A stretch of DNA of 64,000 nucleotides, taken from NCBI RefSeq assembly GCF_033118175.1, contig NC_083691.1, positions 19,007,001-19,071,000 of the forward strand, in the 5' to 3' direction. Positions 10,332 to 21,690 of this stretch are shown piece by piece (position 1 is the stretch's first letter; every line of letters begins with the position of its first letter). Under the pieces are notes generated by a model. It had not been told where the DNA came from. It ran no database searches and worked only from the letters and a program-made list of their open reading frames with translations. Both the position numbers and the translations under genes were made by a program. The DNA comes from Dama dama. Lineage: Eukaryota; Chordata; Mammalia; Artiodactyla; Cervidae.

Positions 10332-11089
10332 GTGGCAGAAAGTGAAGAGGAACTAAAGAGCCTCTTGATGACAGTGAAAGATGAGAGTCAAAAAGCTGGC
10401 TTAAAACCCAGCATTCAAAAAACTAAGATCATGGTATCCGATCCCATCACTTCATGGCAAATAGAAGGGGAAAGAGTGGAAGCAGTTACAGACTATTTTC
10501 TTGGGCTCCAAAATCACTTTGGACAATGACTGCAGCCATGAAATTAAAAGACGTTTGCTCCTTAGACTGAAAACTATGGCAAATTTAGACATCATATTAA
10601 TAAAGCAAGACATCACTTTGCCAACAAAGATTCATATAGTCAAAGCTTTGGTTTTTCCAGTAGTCATGTGTGGATGTGGGAGCTGGACCATAAAGAAAGC
10701 TGAGCACTGAAGAATTGATGCTTTTGAACTCTGGCATTGGAGAAGACTCTTGAGAGTCCCTTGAACTGCAAGGAGATCAAACCATTCCATTCTAAAGAAA
10801 ATAAACCCTGAATATTCTTTGGAAGGACTGATGTTGAAGCTGAAGCCCAATACTTTGGGCACCTGATGTGAAAAGTCGATTTGTTGGAAAAGACCCTGAT
10901 GCTGAGAAAGATTAAAGGCAGGAGGAGAAGAGGGTGGCAGAGGATGAGATGGTTGGATGGCATCATTGACTCAATGGACATGAATTTGAGCAAACTCTGG
11001 GAGATGGTGAAGGACAGGGAATCCTAGCATGCTGCAGTCAGTGGGGTCACAAAAAGTCAGACATGACTGAACGACTGAACAACAACCAG
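10332..11089 (+). mobile_element. 5'-truncated BovB LINE with RT remnant
   Basis: BovB starting just after the polymerase motif (MAESEEELKSLL-like codons from 10332) and running to the ctgaacgactgaacaacaac end at 11066-11085. The coding part breaks into two overlapping frames (10332-10529, then 10501-10710), so at least one frameshift and a stop have occurred. Same family and orientation as 4613-5454, but truncated slightly later and lacking YADD. Confidence 0.93.
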
Positions 11090-11862
11090 TAAAACGCGGG
11101 CTCTTTCAAAAGTAGGGGAGGTCTGTGTTTTGAGTACAGTAGGCAGAAACAGGTGCAGTTATCAGCTCCCCACCACCTTGTCATTCTGTGTATGGGTCCA
11201 AGGATTTCAGGTCCTACAGGCACCCTAGGGCTGGAAGTGCTAATGTGGCCTCAGGCTGTGACCCCTGAAAGTTGGAGGAGTTCAGGCAGGCATCCAGGCA
11301 GCATTGATTGCGGCAGATCCCTTGGGGCCAGGATCCCCTGGCCCCCACCCTCCCTGGGTAAGCCACTTTCCTTGTCCCACAGGCAGAGAAAGATCTTGTT
11401 TCTCACTGGCTGCTTGACTCAGAGAAGCAGGATTCTTTCTATTGGTGCCACTGCCTTTTCTGGCTCAGACAACATCTAGTATCATCAGGAATGCAAACCT
11501 TCTTGCGATCGGGTCTTACTGACCGGCACAGGCCTGGGGTTTTGCTATTTTAATCACAGGACTTGCAGTTCATAAACACCCTTCACTTTCCTCATCTCCC
11601 TAAGCTGGGCAATCATGATAAGCTTAAACTTATTTCCCTTCTGTTATGCCTCTTTACCAACAATTCCATAACCAGCTTGCCCAGGCTGATCAGGACTGTC
11701 CTGGTTTTAGCCCCCAAAATCCAGCATTGTGGGAAACCCTCTGTCTGAGCCAACTGGGACAGCTGGTCACCCACCTGGGAGGCTCACACTTGGGAATATT
11801 CTGCTGCTCCTATGACCTGAGACTGGCATGGGTGAAAGGGACCCAGACAGAAGGGCTAAGTT
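11090..11862. other. unique sequence
   Basis: GC-moderate unique DNA. Open frames at 11153-11479 and 11646-11864 show no recognisable domain. Confidence 0.45.
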
Positions 11863-11874
11863 GAAAGGAGGTTT

Positions 11875-12277
11875 GGGGAGGCTTTCCTGGGGGTATAGTG
11901 GATGAGAATCTGCCTGCCAATGCAGGGGACACAGGTTTGATCCCTGGTCTGGGAAGATCCCATATGCCACGGAGCAGTTGAGCCTGTGTGCCACAACTAC
12001 TGAGCTTGTGCTCTCAGTTCAATTTAGTCGCTCAGTCGTGTCTGACTCTTTGAAACCTCATGGACTGCAGCACGACAGGCCTCCCTGTCCATCACCAACT
12101 CCCGGAGCTTGCTCAAACTCATGTCCATTGAGTCGGTGAGAAGCAACAGCAATGAGAAGCCCATGCACCACAGTGAAGAGTAGCCCTGCTCACCATGACT
12201 AGAGAAAGCTCTCATGCAGCAAGGAAGATCCAGCACAGACAAAAATAAATGAACTGATTTTTAAAAAAAGAAAAAAA
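11875..12277 (+). mobile_element. CHR-2-type SINE, split by BovA
   Basis: Head at 11875-12014 (ctgcctgccaatgcagggga, gatccctggtctgggaagat) and the rest at 12139-12277, ending in an A-rich tail. A perfect 12-bp target-site duplication (gaaaggaggttt) lies at 11863-11874 and 12278-12289, confirming a single SINE later interrupted by a BovA. Part of the middle is missing. Confidence 0.93.
12015..12138 (-). mobile_element. BovA/BovB 3' end nested in CHR-2
   Basis: Minus-strand 3' end: cagttcaatttagtcgctca, then ggcctccctgtccatcacca, to ccattgagtcggtga. It sits inside the CHR-2 SINE and is therefore younger than it. Confidence 0.9.
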
Positions 12278-12289
12278 GAAAGGAGGTTT

Positions 12290-13286
12290 CATCTTGCAGC
12301 ACCAGCCTGGCAAGAGCTGAAACCTCTGTGCAGCCCCTCCTGGCCTCCCATTTCTTTCCATGACTCCGTGTAGTGGGCTGGGGAAGGGCCCGAGGGGAGC
12401 TCTGAGCTCTCCCAGGAGTCTCCCAGAACACACCATCAGCCCTGTAAGCGCAACCATCCCTGCAAATAGGTTAGCACTGGGGACATCCCCTCCCAGAGCA
12501 GGGAGGGGCTTAGTGACCATCTCAGGCTCCCACTTCCTTTACAGATGCGAAAACTAAGCCAGGAAAGGAGGGCATGTTCCCAGGTCATATTAATGGAACT
12601 CAGTTTTGCTTCGTAGCATTTGTAGGTGTCAGGACAGCACAGGTCTCCAGACAGGAGCCCAGGGTCAGCCCTGTCTCTGCCGTGAGAACCAGCCCAGGAG
12701 CAGCCAGTGTACCCACAAGGGACTCACCAGTGGACAAACGGCCAAGTCATCAAGCTTAATGTTCATAGCAAATCGGCCAGGACAGGGTGGATTTGGAAGG
12801 TTCTTGTGATGTTTGTTTCACTAATTTTTATTTTTCTTTTGTGCCAGTATTTGAAGGAGTATTTTGGAGGAAAGACAGAGGAGAATCAGTATGCAGCTGC
12901 TGAATTTGGCTGCTGACTCCCGGATGGAGGCAGTGGGGGGCGGCAGGGAGGGGAGACAGAGAGAGAGGAGGCAGGAGATGGAGAGCAGAGAGCAAGGGCA
13001 GACTCAGAGAGGAAGAGAGAGAGAGAGAGAGAGACAGGGGAAAAACTGCGGAGGGGCAAAGAAGGAGAAGCTGAGAAGGGACAGTTGACAGCATTCATTT
13101 TACTAATCTACTCTTCTTATAAAGAAACTAGATACAAAAATCTATTCATTAAAAACATCTGGACTTTATTGACTACATACTGTTAAAAGGATTTTTTTTT
13201 TAATCATGGAGTAAATTTCAAACACATGTGCCAATAGAGAGTATGGTGCGGTGAGCCCCATGCCTCACTTGCTTTTCGATGGGGCT
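12290..13286. other. unique sequence with purine-rich block
   Basis: Unique DNA; frames here are low-complexity or domainless. Contains the purine tract listed separately. Confidence 0.45.
12940..13090 (+). repeat. purine-rich low-complexity tract with (GA)n
   Basis: About 150 bp almost free of pyrimidines on the plus strand, with a pure (GA)n core near 13014-13035. Frames across it give Leu/Ser-rich or Arg/Glu-rich translations and are artefacts. Confidence 0.9.
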
Positions 13287-13298
13287 CAGTGTGACTGG

Positions 13299-13510
13299 GG
13301 CTTCTCTGGTGGTTCAGACAGTTAAGCGTCTGCCTACAGTGTGGGAGACCCAGGTTTGATCCTTGGGTCGGGAAGATCCCCTGGAGAAGGAAACAGCAAC
13401 CCACTCCAGTATTCTTGCCTGGAAAATCCCATGGACGGAGGAGCCTGGTAGACTACGGTCCATGGGGTCGCAAAGAGTTGGATGTGACTGAGCGACTTCA
13501 TTTTCACTTT
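13299..13510 (+). mobile_element. Bov-tA SINE
   Basis: Full head-to-tail Bov-tA (gcttctctggtggttcagac ... catggggtcgcaaagagttg). Flanked by an imperfect duplication, cagtgtgactgg (13287-13298) and cagtggtgactgg (13511-13523). Confidence 0.94.
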
Positions 13511-13523
13511 CAGTGGTGACTGG

Positions 13524-13984
13524 TCCTGCCCCTTCCATCCTCTTCTCTCCCAAATCTGGATCACCGTGACACCATTCCAGAGCTATCATTTCATCTAAGA
13601 ATATGATTGACAATATTCTTGAATAGTCTGGATACATTAAAAAAAAAATAACCTTGACTATTTTTTCGAGGATGAGAAATTCCTGCAAATACAAGTTTCC
13701 AGGTCCCAGAGCCTCCCTTTTTCTTGCCTTTCAACCTTGTCTCTCTGTCCCTTTGTCTCCCTGTGCTCCCCAGCCTCCCCTAACCTGCCTTCCTCCACCC
13801 TGACCCTCAGTCTCATCTTCTGGGGAGCAGGCAGCTCAGCTGACTCTCCTTCCATCCCCTGTCTTTGATGAAGTTCCCTTGAGCTGAAGCAGTGGGTGCT
13901 GGACAGAGACAAGTTCAGCACAGCCTGACCGTTGGTATGAAGTCAAGAAGAGTTGGCCTAACCTTGGCAGAAATCTTCATAACT
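13524..13984. other. unique sequence
   Basis: No gene or repeat recognised, apart from an A-run at about 13640. Confidence 0.45.
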
Positions 13985-14304
13985 TTACATGTAAAAACCC
14001 CACAATTAAAAACACAACAAACTGATGAATGTAGCAAACAAAAAGCAAACATAGACACAGAGAACAAACTAGTCGTTATCAGTGGGAAGAGGGAAAGGGG
14101 CGCTACGGAGAGGTAGAGGATTAAGACTACAAACTATTAGGTATAAACTTCAAGGATATATTGTACTACATAGAGAATATAGCTGATATTTTATAATAGC
14201 TATAAATGGAGTATAACCTTTAAAAATGGTGAATCACTGTATTTTGCACCTGTAACTTATAACGTATAGCAACTATACTTCCATAAAAAACTAAATTTAA
14301 AAAT
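13985..14304 (+). mobile_element. L1 3' UTR, sense
   Basis: Landmarks of an L1 3' end: gtcgttatcagtgggaagag, aaacttcaaggatatattgt, gctgatattttataatagct and cctgtaacttataacg, then an A-rich end at about 14300. Confidence 0.82.
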
Positions 14305-14384
14305 CCTATTTCTATGAGTCACTGTACAGGTATAAGTGGTTAGAATGGGTGACTGAATTGACCTTTTGATGTGTTGACCAGATC

Positions 14385-14465
14385 TGTGCGATCTCAGACA
14401 GGTCACTTCACCTCTCCCAGAGCCTCAGTTTCCTTATCTGTAGAATGGGGATGTTGAACCATGAT
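14385..14465 (+). mobile_element. MIR SINE fragment
   Basis: cagacaggtcacttcacctc followed by gcctcagtttccttatctgt and agaatgggga, the most conserved MIR segment, on the plus strand. Confidence 0.8.
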
Positions 14466-15514
14466 GATGATTTTCCAACTGTTTTTGGAAGCAGAGTCTT
14501 TTCTCTGTTTCTAACTAAAGCCTCCATGAACCCCAACATGGACGACAGTTAAAGGGGGTCAGGTCCCATGGTGCAGGCAGAGATCAGGCTGCCTGGTGCA
14601 TCCCAACCCTCTGTGCCTCAGTGGCTCGCCTGCCCAACAGGTCTGATGACAGTTGAGAGGTGGCAGAGACGTTTCCTGGGATCAGACAAAGGGCTCCGCC
14701 TGGGCCCGGCTCAGTGAACACCAGCCTTCAGTTTTATTCCTTGCGCCCTGGATGAGGCAGGATGGGGTCAGGAGGCTTGGCTGTCTCGGCCATTACCGCT
14801 CTCTCCCCTTGGTCCACTCCCGCCTCCACAGGGGCTCGGGAAAGCCTCAGTGCTCCGTGTTCTCAGGTCCAGCGAGGCTGCGCTCTGACACCAGGTCAGG
14901 CCGGCCCAGTGCTCACAACTCAGCCCCTGGCCCCCAGAGCACCCCAAGGAGAGCTTGGAGGTGGTCGATGTGGTGCTGGGTGGCAGGGTCACCCCTGGGG
15001 GGGTCTTTGCCCAGCTCAGTGGTGCCCCCCAACCTTGGATGGCCCACGCCCTGAAGGCTCCCAACCCAGGAGTGACCCGGAGGCTCAGAGAATCACTGGC
15101 CCCTGCTTCCCACTGCGGCCTCCTCCCTTCCAGGAAGGGTCCAGGAGAATGAGCAACTCTCAAGTTAATTATAATTATGGACAACTGCAGCTCGGTTGTC
15201 ATAGAAACCCACTGCACCCGGCTCTGTCTGTGGGACTGCCGCTCCTTGACCTGACAGCCACAGCGGGGAAGACGCCATCCCCCTCCTTCCAGGGTCTCGA
15301 CAAGTTTTGGGGGGAGTTTGAAGGAGAGGGTAAAATGCAGCCCCAGGGTCCTCTCAATCTCAGTCATTCCAAACCAGCAGGAAACAACAGAGAGAAAGGC
15401 TCTCCGCATCTGGATCTGCATCTGGGGAGACGGGGTGCCCTTAGGGTGTATCTGTGCATTCCAGGTCGCAGGGATGGAGGGTCACCGAGACAGCCGGAAA
15501 GTCAGGGGCTCTGG
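14466..15514. other. unique GC-rich sequence
   Basis: Contains the longest transposon-free open frame on the plus strand (14762-15580, 272 codons). It is Pro/Gly/Ser/Ala-rich without a domain, and a 217-codon frame lies opposite, so both look compositional. The AT-rich island at 15155-15240 is noted separately. Confidence 0.45.
15195..15208 (+). promoter_or_regulatory. X-box-like motif (RFX-type)
   Basis: GTTGTCATAGAAAC resembles the imperfect palindrome bound by RFX factors (GTTGCCATGGCAAC type). It lies just downstream of an AT-rich homeodomain-like run (ttaattataattatgg, 15165-15180) in otherwise GC-rich unique DNA. Sequence match only. Confidence 0.35.
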
Positions 15515-15672
15515 CCCGTGTGTTTCTGTGTCACCCCGGGTGAGTCACTTCACCTCTCTGAGCTGGATTTCTCTCTATAAAATGGGATGGTATCTCCCAC
15601 CTCCTCAGTTTGTCCAGAAGATTAAATGGGCTGATGCCCGGGCCACAACACAGGGGCTTGACAAATGTCAGC
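15515..15672 (+). mobile_element. MIR SINE
   Basis: gtgagtcacttcacctctct, ggatttctctctataaaatg and agattaaatgggctgatgc follow MIR order on the plus strand. Confidence 0.8.
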
Positions 15673-16160
15673 CCCCTTCCGTCCTCATTGCTAGCCCGGC
15701 TCTGTGAGGACATTCAGGGATGGAGAAGGGGGAGGGAGCCCCCTGCTCCATGCCTCTGACCTTTTGGCTCATCACTTCTGGCTGGATCTGTTCTCAAAGT
15801 GGGATCCCCAGAGCCGCTGGGAAGCTGAATGGGTGCGGGGCCGGTTGGGCCACAAAGGTCACTGTAGGAAGCGGTGTTGGCTGAGTACTGTGATGAAGGC
15901 TGTGACTGCAGCATTCACTCGTGGGGTGGCCATGAACGCTTTACCCAAACTCCCTGAGCACAAGTGCCTTAAGTATTAATACATTGGGCCCAAGACTTTG
16001 CAGGGTTTCTGTAAAGTTTACATGCACATGAGAGGAGGCCGGCACTGGTCATATAACTAATAAGCTTCCAGAAGTAGGACTGGTTGTCGGGGAAGCCGGG
16101 GGAAGGACCAGGGCAGGTGGGAGGCAGAGGCTGGCTTTTCTCTCCTCAACTGGGGGACTT
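15673..16160. other. unique sequence
   Basis: No gene or repeat recognised. Confidence 0.45.
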
Positions 16161-16168
16161 GTGAAGTT

Positions 16169-16275
16169 CTATTTTTTTGGCCGTGCTACACAGCTTGCAG
16201 GATCTTAGTTCCCTGACCGGGGATCCAACCCGTAGTCCTTGCAGTGGAAGCACAGGGTCTCAGCCACTGGAGCCC
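16169..16275 (-). mobile_element. CHR-2-type SINE fragment
   Basis: A T-run, then ggccgtgctacacagcttgc, gatcttagttccctgaccgg and a reversed head. An 8-bp duplication gtgaagtt flanks it (16161-16168, 16276-16283). Confidence 0.87.
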
Positions 16276-16477
16276 GTGAAGTTACTGGGATCACAGGAAG
16301 CCCGTGGCCATGAAGAACTATGGGGCCAGAGGGACAAAGGGCCCTGAGTCTTCTGGAACTGTATCTTGATGTCTAGATCTGAGCTCCATACATTCTCCTC
16401 ACTATAGTTTTTTGTGAATGCTGGGGCCTGAGGGGTTCAGTGGAGTCAGTGAAAGCTGAAGGTCAGTGACAGAGGGA

Positions 16478-16765
16478 ATGATGGTAATGGAGATGGTTGT
16501 GATGATGATGGAGATGGTGCTGCTGGGGACAGTGGTGATAGAGATGTGGTGATGGTTGTGATGATGATGGAGATGGTGGTGATGGAGATGGTGATAATGG
16601 AGACAGTGGTGATAGAGATTTGGTGATGGTTGTGATGATGATGGAGATGGTGATGCTGGCGATGGTGATGCTGGGGACAGTGGTGATAGAGATGTGGTGA
16701 TGCTAATGGAGATGGTTGTGATGATGATGGAGATGGTGCTGCTGGAGATGGTGATGATGATACAC
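16478..16765 (+). repeat. GATGGT/GATGGA minisatellite
   Basis: Nearly 290 bp built from GATGGTGATG, GATGGAGATGG, GACAGTGGTGATAGAGATG and TTGTGATGATGATGG blocks. The TTGTGATGATGATGG marker recurs at 16497, 16556, 16630 and 16716 (spacings 59, 74 and 86), so units expand by internal triplet-like gain. Minus-strand His/Ser-rich frames are its translations. Confidence 0.93.
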
Positions 16766-17104
16766 ATCTCCAAGCACACTTCCTGTTCTCTGTGGTCCTA
16801 TCTCTCACCTGCTCTTGCCAGAGCAACACTGTGGCCACTCATGACCAAGAGGACCATTGCTAACTGTAGAGGGAAAGTAACTCAACATTTCCTTACAAAG
16901 AACACACTGCTGGGTTTTCCTGGTACACAAGGGTATTGTGAGAAGAGCAGTCTGCCTCACAGGACCCTGGCTTTGCCCTCTGAATTCCTTCCTAGCTATG
17001 CTTCAGGTCAAAGTAACATAGATTGATTTCCAGAAGTTCAGCCATTGCCTGTGCTTGTCAGCCCTGTGGGATAAGATCAACAGAGCGCTGAGACTCTCCA
17101 GGGG
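16766..17104. other. unique sequence
   Basis: Nothing recognised between the minisatellite and the MIR. Confidence 0.45.
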
Positions 17105-17225
17105 CAGAGTGGCCTTGTTCAAGGCTGAAACTTTGGTTCTGCCATTTACAAGCTGCGTGACCTCAGGCGTGTTCCTTAACCTCTCTGAACCTCCCATGCT
17201 GCTGTGGAAGATTAATAAGATCGTA
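17105..17225 (+). mobile_element. MIR SINE
   Basis: ttctgccatttacaagctgc, gtgacctcaggcgtgttcct and taacctctctgaacctccc in MIR order on the plus strand. Confidence 0.82.
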
Positions 17226-19185
17226 TCTGTTAGAGGTCACAGTGCCATAGCAATCTCTGTCAGTGTTGGGGGTTTAGTGCCATGGCCTGTGACATGCTGG
17301 CGGCATTGGGTAGACAGTGAGCTAGACCCAGACAGACTGCGCGGAGCAGGGCGGGGCGCTGTTGGCTGGGTGCCTGGAGGGAGGTGGGGTCTCTGCCCAC
17401 AAAGGGAAGGCTGATTCTCAGCACTGTGAAGGGGGCCAGGAGAGAAAAGATGAGGACTTCTTGGCTACAGGGTTTCTGAGCACTGGGGAGACCCAGTTCA
17501 CATACACTATGCAGGGATCAGCCACAGCTGAGGCTTAGATGTAGCGTCCAGGCCTGGTCCCACTGATCAGGCTTCCCTCGTGGGTCTGGAGGACAAACAG
17601 GAAGCCAGGACACTGGGAAATAAACAGAAGGCCATGACTGTCCCCAGGCCTGGATGTGGGAGCTCCCGAACCTCCAGGGCCCGGTTACTGCTGGGGTGGG
17701 GGACTCCTGTTATTCTCTGCCTTGGACTGCAGGTGGAAGGGCGGCCATGGTACTGACAGCAGGTGGCGGCAGGTGGAACACCCTTAGCGTGGAGGCCCAA
17801 CAATGTAGAGGCAGGAGAATGGCAGAAATGACCTTTGATGACCACTGACCCCTGAGGACTCTGCATCCACTTTTGGCTTTCTTGCCATCTGGTGTCAGGC
17901 CTGAAAATTGCATCCTTGGAGGATCTCATTAAGGCCAGAGTGGACACACCTGGAGGTGGACCCCAAGGGAGCCGGGTAGGGGTGGGCGGGTGTCTGAGTG
18001 AACTTGAACTCCCTGAGGCTGCAGCTCCCCGAAACTGCTCAGAAGCGGGGAGGGTGGGAGGCTGGGCTGAAGCTGTTCCACTGAGCTTCTCTGGTTTGTC
18101 CCATTCTGTGGCTGCCCCAGGCAGAGTGGGGGGCAGTGGGCTGATGGAGGCCTTGATGGAGGGGTGGGGGGGCCATGAAAGAGAACCCCATCTTTGGAGC
18201 CACACGCACCTGAGCTGGAACCAACATGTCACTTGGTACATGTTCCCTTCATCTGTAGTGGGGGTCATTGGGAGGAAGGAGTGAGAGGCACAGAGTTGGT
18301 GCCATTCCTACTGTAGGGGGAAGGGAGGCTGGGAATTGCAGAATGGGGGAAGGCGCCCCCTTTCTCAGCAATCTCGGGGGCCAGAGTCCAGGCCCCAAGT
18401 CACTGCTCCTTCCCAGGACCCAGGGGCCTCTTTCCAGCCCACTCTGGCCTACCTGCCTGCCTGGGGGACAAAGAGACAGAAACCATAAGAGGGCCTTGGG
18501 GTCCTGGTCTCAAGTCCTGGACCGGGTCTGGCTCAGGGACTGACCTCTTGTCCTGCCCAGGCCCATGATAGTGGGCCAGAGCAGGAGGACTCCTTGATGA
18601 AAATGGGGGAGCAGGACCCTAGAAGAAGCCAGTGCTACACTCCCTCCAATCGAACCCCAGACCACCCTCCAGGATAGCAGCTGCCTTGTGCGCGTGGTGC
18701 GAGTAGCCCAGACACCAGCTTGCAGAGGAGGGAGGCTGTCCATGTGGGAAGGGCTGCTGGTTTCTTGTCTCCGTTCTAATCATCCCCTGGAGATTCACCT
18801 TCCTTGTGGCCTGGACAAATGCTGCCGCCTGTTATCGTGCCTCAGCAGCCCTTTAGCCTGTACGCAGAGACAGCGCCTCCCCATAAGCCTCACTGTGCAG
18901 CCAAGTGGGGCCAGATTCTGTAAGCGGGTCTCTCTGAAGGCTCAGGGATGGCATGAGGGAGATAAAGGCCACGGTGACAAGGGTTTCGATGGCTCAAAGG
19001 CATAGCAGCTGCTCTTTAGCAGAGGGCTTCTTCCAGCAGCAGTGCCCAAAGTATCCACAGATGCTCTGTGATGAAAGGGTTCTGTGGTCAAATGTGGCTG
19101 TGGAAGGCTGAGCTCAACAGAGCTTAATAGTCCTCCCTGCCTCCATTCAGGACTTATCAGAACCTTTAGAAGGCTAGGAAATTTG
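17226..19185. other. unique GC-rich sequence
   Basis: Two kilobases without a recognised gene. Frames at 17567-18268 (minus) and 17892-18284 (plus) overlap on opposite strands and lack domains. A possible weak MIR trace lies at about 18195-18262. Confidence 0.45.
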
Positions 19186-19305
19186 TGACAGGCAGCAGTT
19201 GTCAGTGCTTCTCAAACTTATGTGACTGCAGAACCCTGTCTCCCCACAGCAGCTTGTGGTACTGCAGGTCTGGGGAACATGCTTTGGGAAACACCCTGGC
19301 TTGGG
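19186..19305 (+). mobile_element. possible hAT-type MER fragment
   Basis: cagtgcttctcaaactta at the start and catgctttgggaaacaccct at the end recall short non-autonomous hAT elements. Family not assignable by eye. Confidence 0.35.
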
Positions 19306-20459
19306 GTGGAGGGCTCCTTGTCTGGCTCCTAGGCTTGCCCACTGTGGCCAGGGTTTTTAATCCTTCCGGTGTAGGGGCAACCTCAGGAAGTCAGAGAGCT
19401 ACCCAAAGAGTTGGGCACCCTCTTCTGGGCCCCAGGGGCTGGTCTACCCAGTTCCACCCACTTAGCAGGGGAAGCCTGAGAGGTGGTAGAGCCTGTCTGG
19501 GGTGAGTCCTGGGGGACCTGCTTCCATCCTGGCAGGAAGTGCCCGGAGGTGGTGCATTCAGACCCGGGACCCAACTTCATAGTTCCTGGTCCTTCCTCTT
19601 TGACTTGCATCCAACTTAAAGACCCCTCCTTCTGACAACCTGCGTGAGGGGGAACCACCTCTCGACCTCTGTCCCTGCCCAGCCCTCTGCACCGCACCCC
19701 CCCCCCACACACACACAGTACTACCCTCTCATGCAGACCTGCCCCAGCCTCCCCTCTCTGCTCTGACAGCTGCTAGACTTCTGAGGGCTCCAAAGGAAGC
19801 CCAAGCAGGGGTGTTGGTTTTGGACTTGCCCAGGCCCCTTCCTTCTTCAGCCAGCCCTCACCCCCGGTCCATTCTGTGCTCTTCTCTGTCCGTCTGGGTC
19901 CTGGGGGCTAACCTGGATGAACTTGGCAATGACTCTCTTGTCCCCCGGGGCCCATTGGGTTGGGCTGTTTAGGAAGCATTGGCCAGAGATGCAAGTGCAG
20001 GAGGTGAGGCTAGAAAGTCCTGTGTTCCTTCCTGCCTCAGAGCTGTGTCCAGGCAGGGGCGTCCGCCTCCCATTGGCCTGGGATGGCGCCAGCTCCTCAC
20101 GGAGCTGGACGCGGGGGGCTTCAACCTGCCTCATGGCTCCCTGCCCTTCGCTGCTCCCCTCAAGCGGGCTCTTCAGGATGCAGGCTGAGCACACCTTCAG
20201 GAGCCTGGCTTTTCTGCTTGGGGCCAGGAAACTCTGTCCAGCACCAAGCCAATCCTAGCCGATATTACTTGGTGCCCACTTCACGTCGGGGGACCTCGCA
20301 GGCCCTGTGAGCCACAGACACAGCGGGGCTCTATCTCCTTCTTTAAACCCATGTTCAGGTTACACAAGAGATAACTGTCCACCCTCACTTTAAACTTTAA
20401 GTTCTTCATGGGCAGCAGCAGACCTGGGGCTTCATGATCTCAGCAAAGCGGGCAACAAA

Positions 20460-20830
20460 GTCCCCACTTTGCACCCGAGGGATGGAGCTGCACTTTATCA
20501 GGGCGAATGGGAAATTGCCAACAACCAAGCCAGGGTTGTCAAACTGATGGGGAAAAAGATGCACGGGAGATTAGCAGGAAAGTGGGCACTGCTTTTGATG
20601 TCCCCTAGACATTTATCTCACGCAGGCCCTGGGCTGGAGTTTGCAACCAAGAGGCATTTCACAAATTAAGATAAATCCTGTGAACCCTCAGCCCATTTCA
20701 ATGCTTAATGCCAAACACAAACACATTATGCTCATTTCAGAATCTGGAGGAGTTTGAATAATTCAAGCCCATCATCATTTACTCCAAAACACCTCATTTC
20801 ATCTTATGACTCATCTTTGAAAGGAAAAGA
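20460..20830. promoter_or_regulatory. candidate regulatory island with GATA-type motifs
   Basis: Repeat-free block with GATA-like words TTATCA (20495-20500), TTATCT (20613-20618) and AGATAA (20669-20674) and several TAAT-type words. The contrast with GC-rich flanks suggests selection, but only cross-species alignment could show it. Pure inference. Confidence 0.3.
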
Positions 20831-20937
20831 CGAGAGAGATGTAGGGCAACAAATCCCTTGGGACTGTAACCAAGAGAGTGGGGAAAGCTGTGAAGAGGAG
20901 GCTGCGAGCCTCCAGGATGGACCTGGCCCCAGGGCCA

Positions 20938-20985
20938 TCGGTCCTGGAGAGTCGGTCCTGGAGAACTGGTCCTGGAGAGAGTCCA
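20938..20985 (+). repeat. short tandem repeat, ~15 bp x 3
   Basis: The unit ggtcctggaga with variable 3-4-base spacers is repeated three times in succession. Confidence 0.85.
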
Positions 20986-21524
20986 CCCGGGCAGGTGCGG
21001 AAAGGTCTCCGAAGGAAAGGCAGATCTGATTCAGTTCCTTGTCTTGGGGCAAAGACCTCATCCTGCCTGGACTACAGCTTGGTCATCTGTGGGACGGAAA
21101 CGATGATTCTTGCTTTCGGTTGCTGTGAGCCTGGGTTGGCACGTGTGTGTGGATGAGGGTGGACGCTGGTGTCAGGTCACCCTGCAGCTCCTAGAGCAAG
21201 CAGCACACCTCTGCATCCTGCTGCATTTTTGGTGGTTTTGGATGCACGTGTCCATGTCCCCATCCAACCATGAGCCCTGGCGGGTGAGGAGCACGGCTTT
21301 CTCCTGGTGCCCAGCGTGGCCTTGGCCGGAGCTCATACTTGTGGTCTAAATGCTTTCTCTTCTGATCACCTCGACCTGGTGCAAAGTCAGCGGGACTCCT
21401 GCTCAGGGGCTGAGGCTGGTGTCCAGACTCTGGTCCTTGTTGCCTCCCCCAGCACCCCCCGTCTTGCCCTCCTCCGCCTGTCTCCATCACAGACTCGCAT
21501 TCTCACTCTCCTCCCAGCCTCCCT

Positions 21525-21690
21525 GGTGTGGTGGGAAAAACCCAAGTTTTAGAATCAGAAAACAAAAAACAAAAAAACCAAAAGCCTGAGTTCAAGTTCT
21601 GGTTAAGTTATTTATTTAACCTCTTGGTGTCTGTCTTCAACGGGAACATGCATAACCTTGCCTCTTACACCGTGGTCCATGGAGAGAATT
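21525..21690 (+). mobile_element. MIR SINE with A-rich insertion
   Basis: aagttttagaatcagaa, then a (CAAAAAA)-like insertion at 21560-21583, then cctgagttcaagttctggtt and tatttaacctcttggtgtct. MIR order on the plus strand. Confidence 0.65.

Larger units (their letters stand above)
19306..21524. other. unique sequence
   Basis: Mostly unique. A C-run followed by (CA)5 lies at about 19699-19720, and a weak MIR-like stretch at 21070-21130. The block 20460-20830 is unusually AT-rich for the neighbourhood and is listed as a candidate regulatory element. No coding gene recognised. Confidence 0.45.

Noticed and set aside
12828..13098. Leu/Ser-rich minus frame as a signal-peptide protein
   Set aside because: Translation of a purine/pyrimidine low-complexity tract.
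14762..15580. 272-codon open frame as a protein gene
   Set aside because: Pro/Gly/Ser/Ala-rich, no domain, runs through an MIR at its end, and a 217-codon frame lies opposite. Best explained by high GC and few stops.
16402..16838. His/Ser-rich minus-strand frames as a metal-binding protein
   Set aside because: Direct translation of the GATGGT minisatellite.
17567..18268. 233-codon minus-strand frame
   Set aside because: No motif or homology I recognise, with another long frame opposite; compositional.
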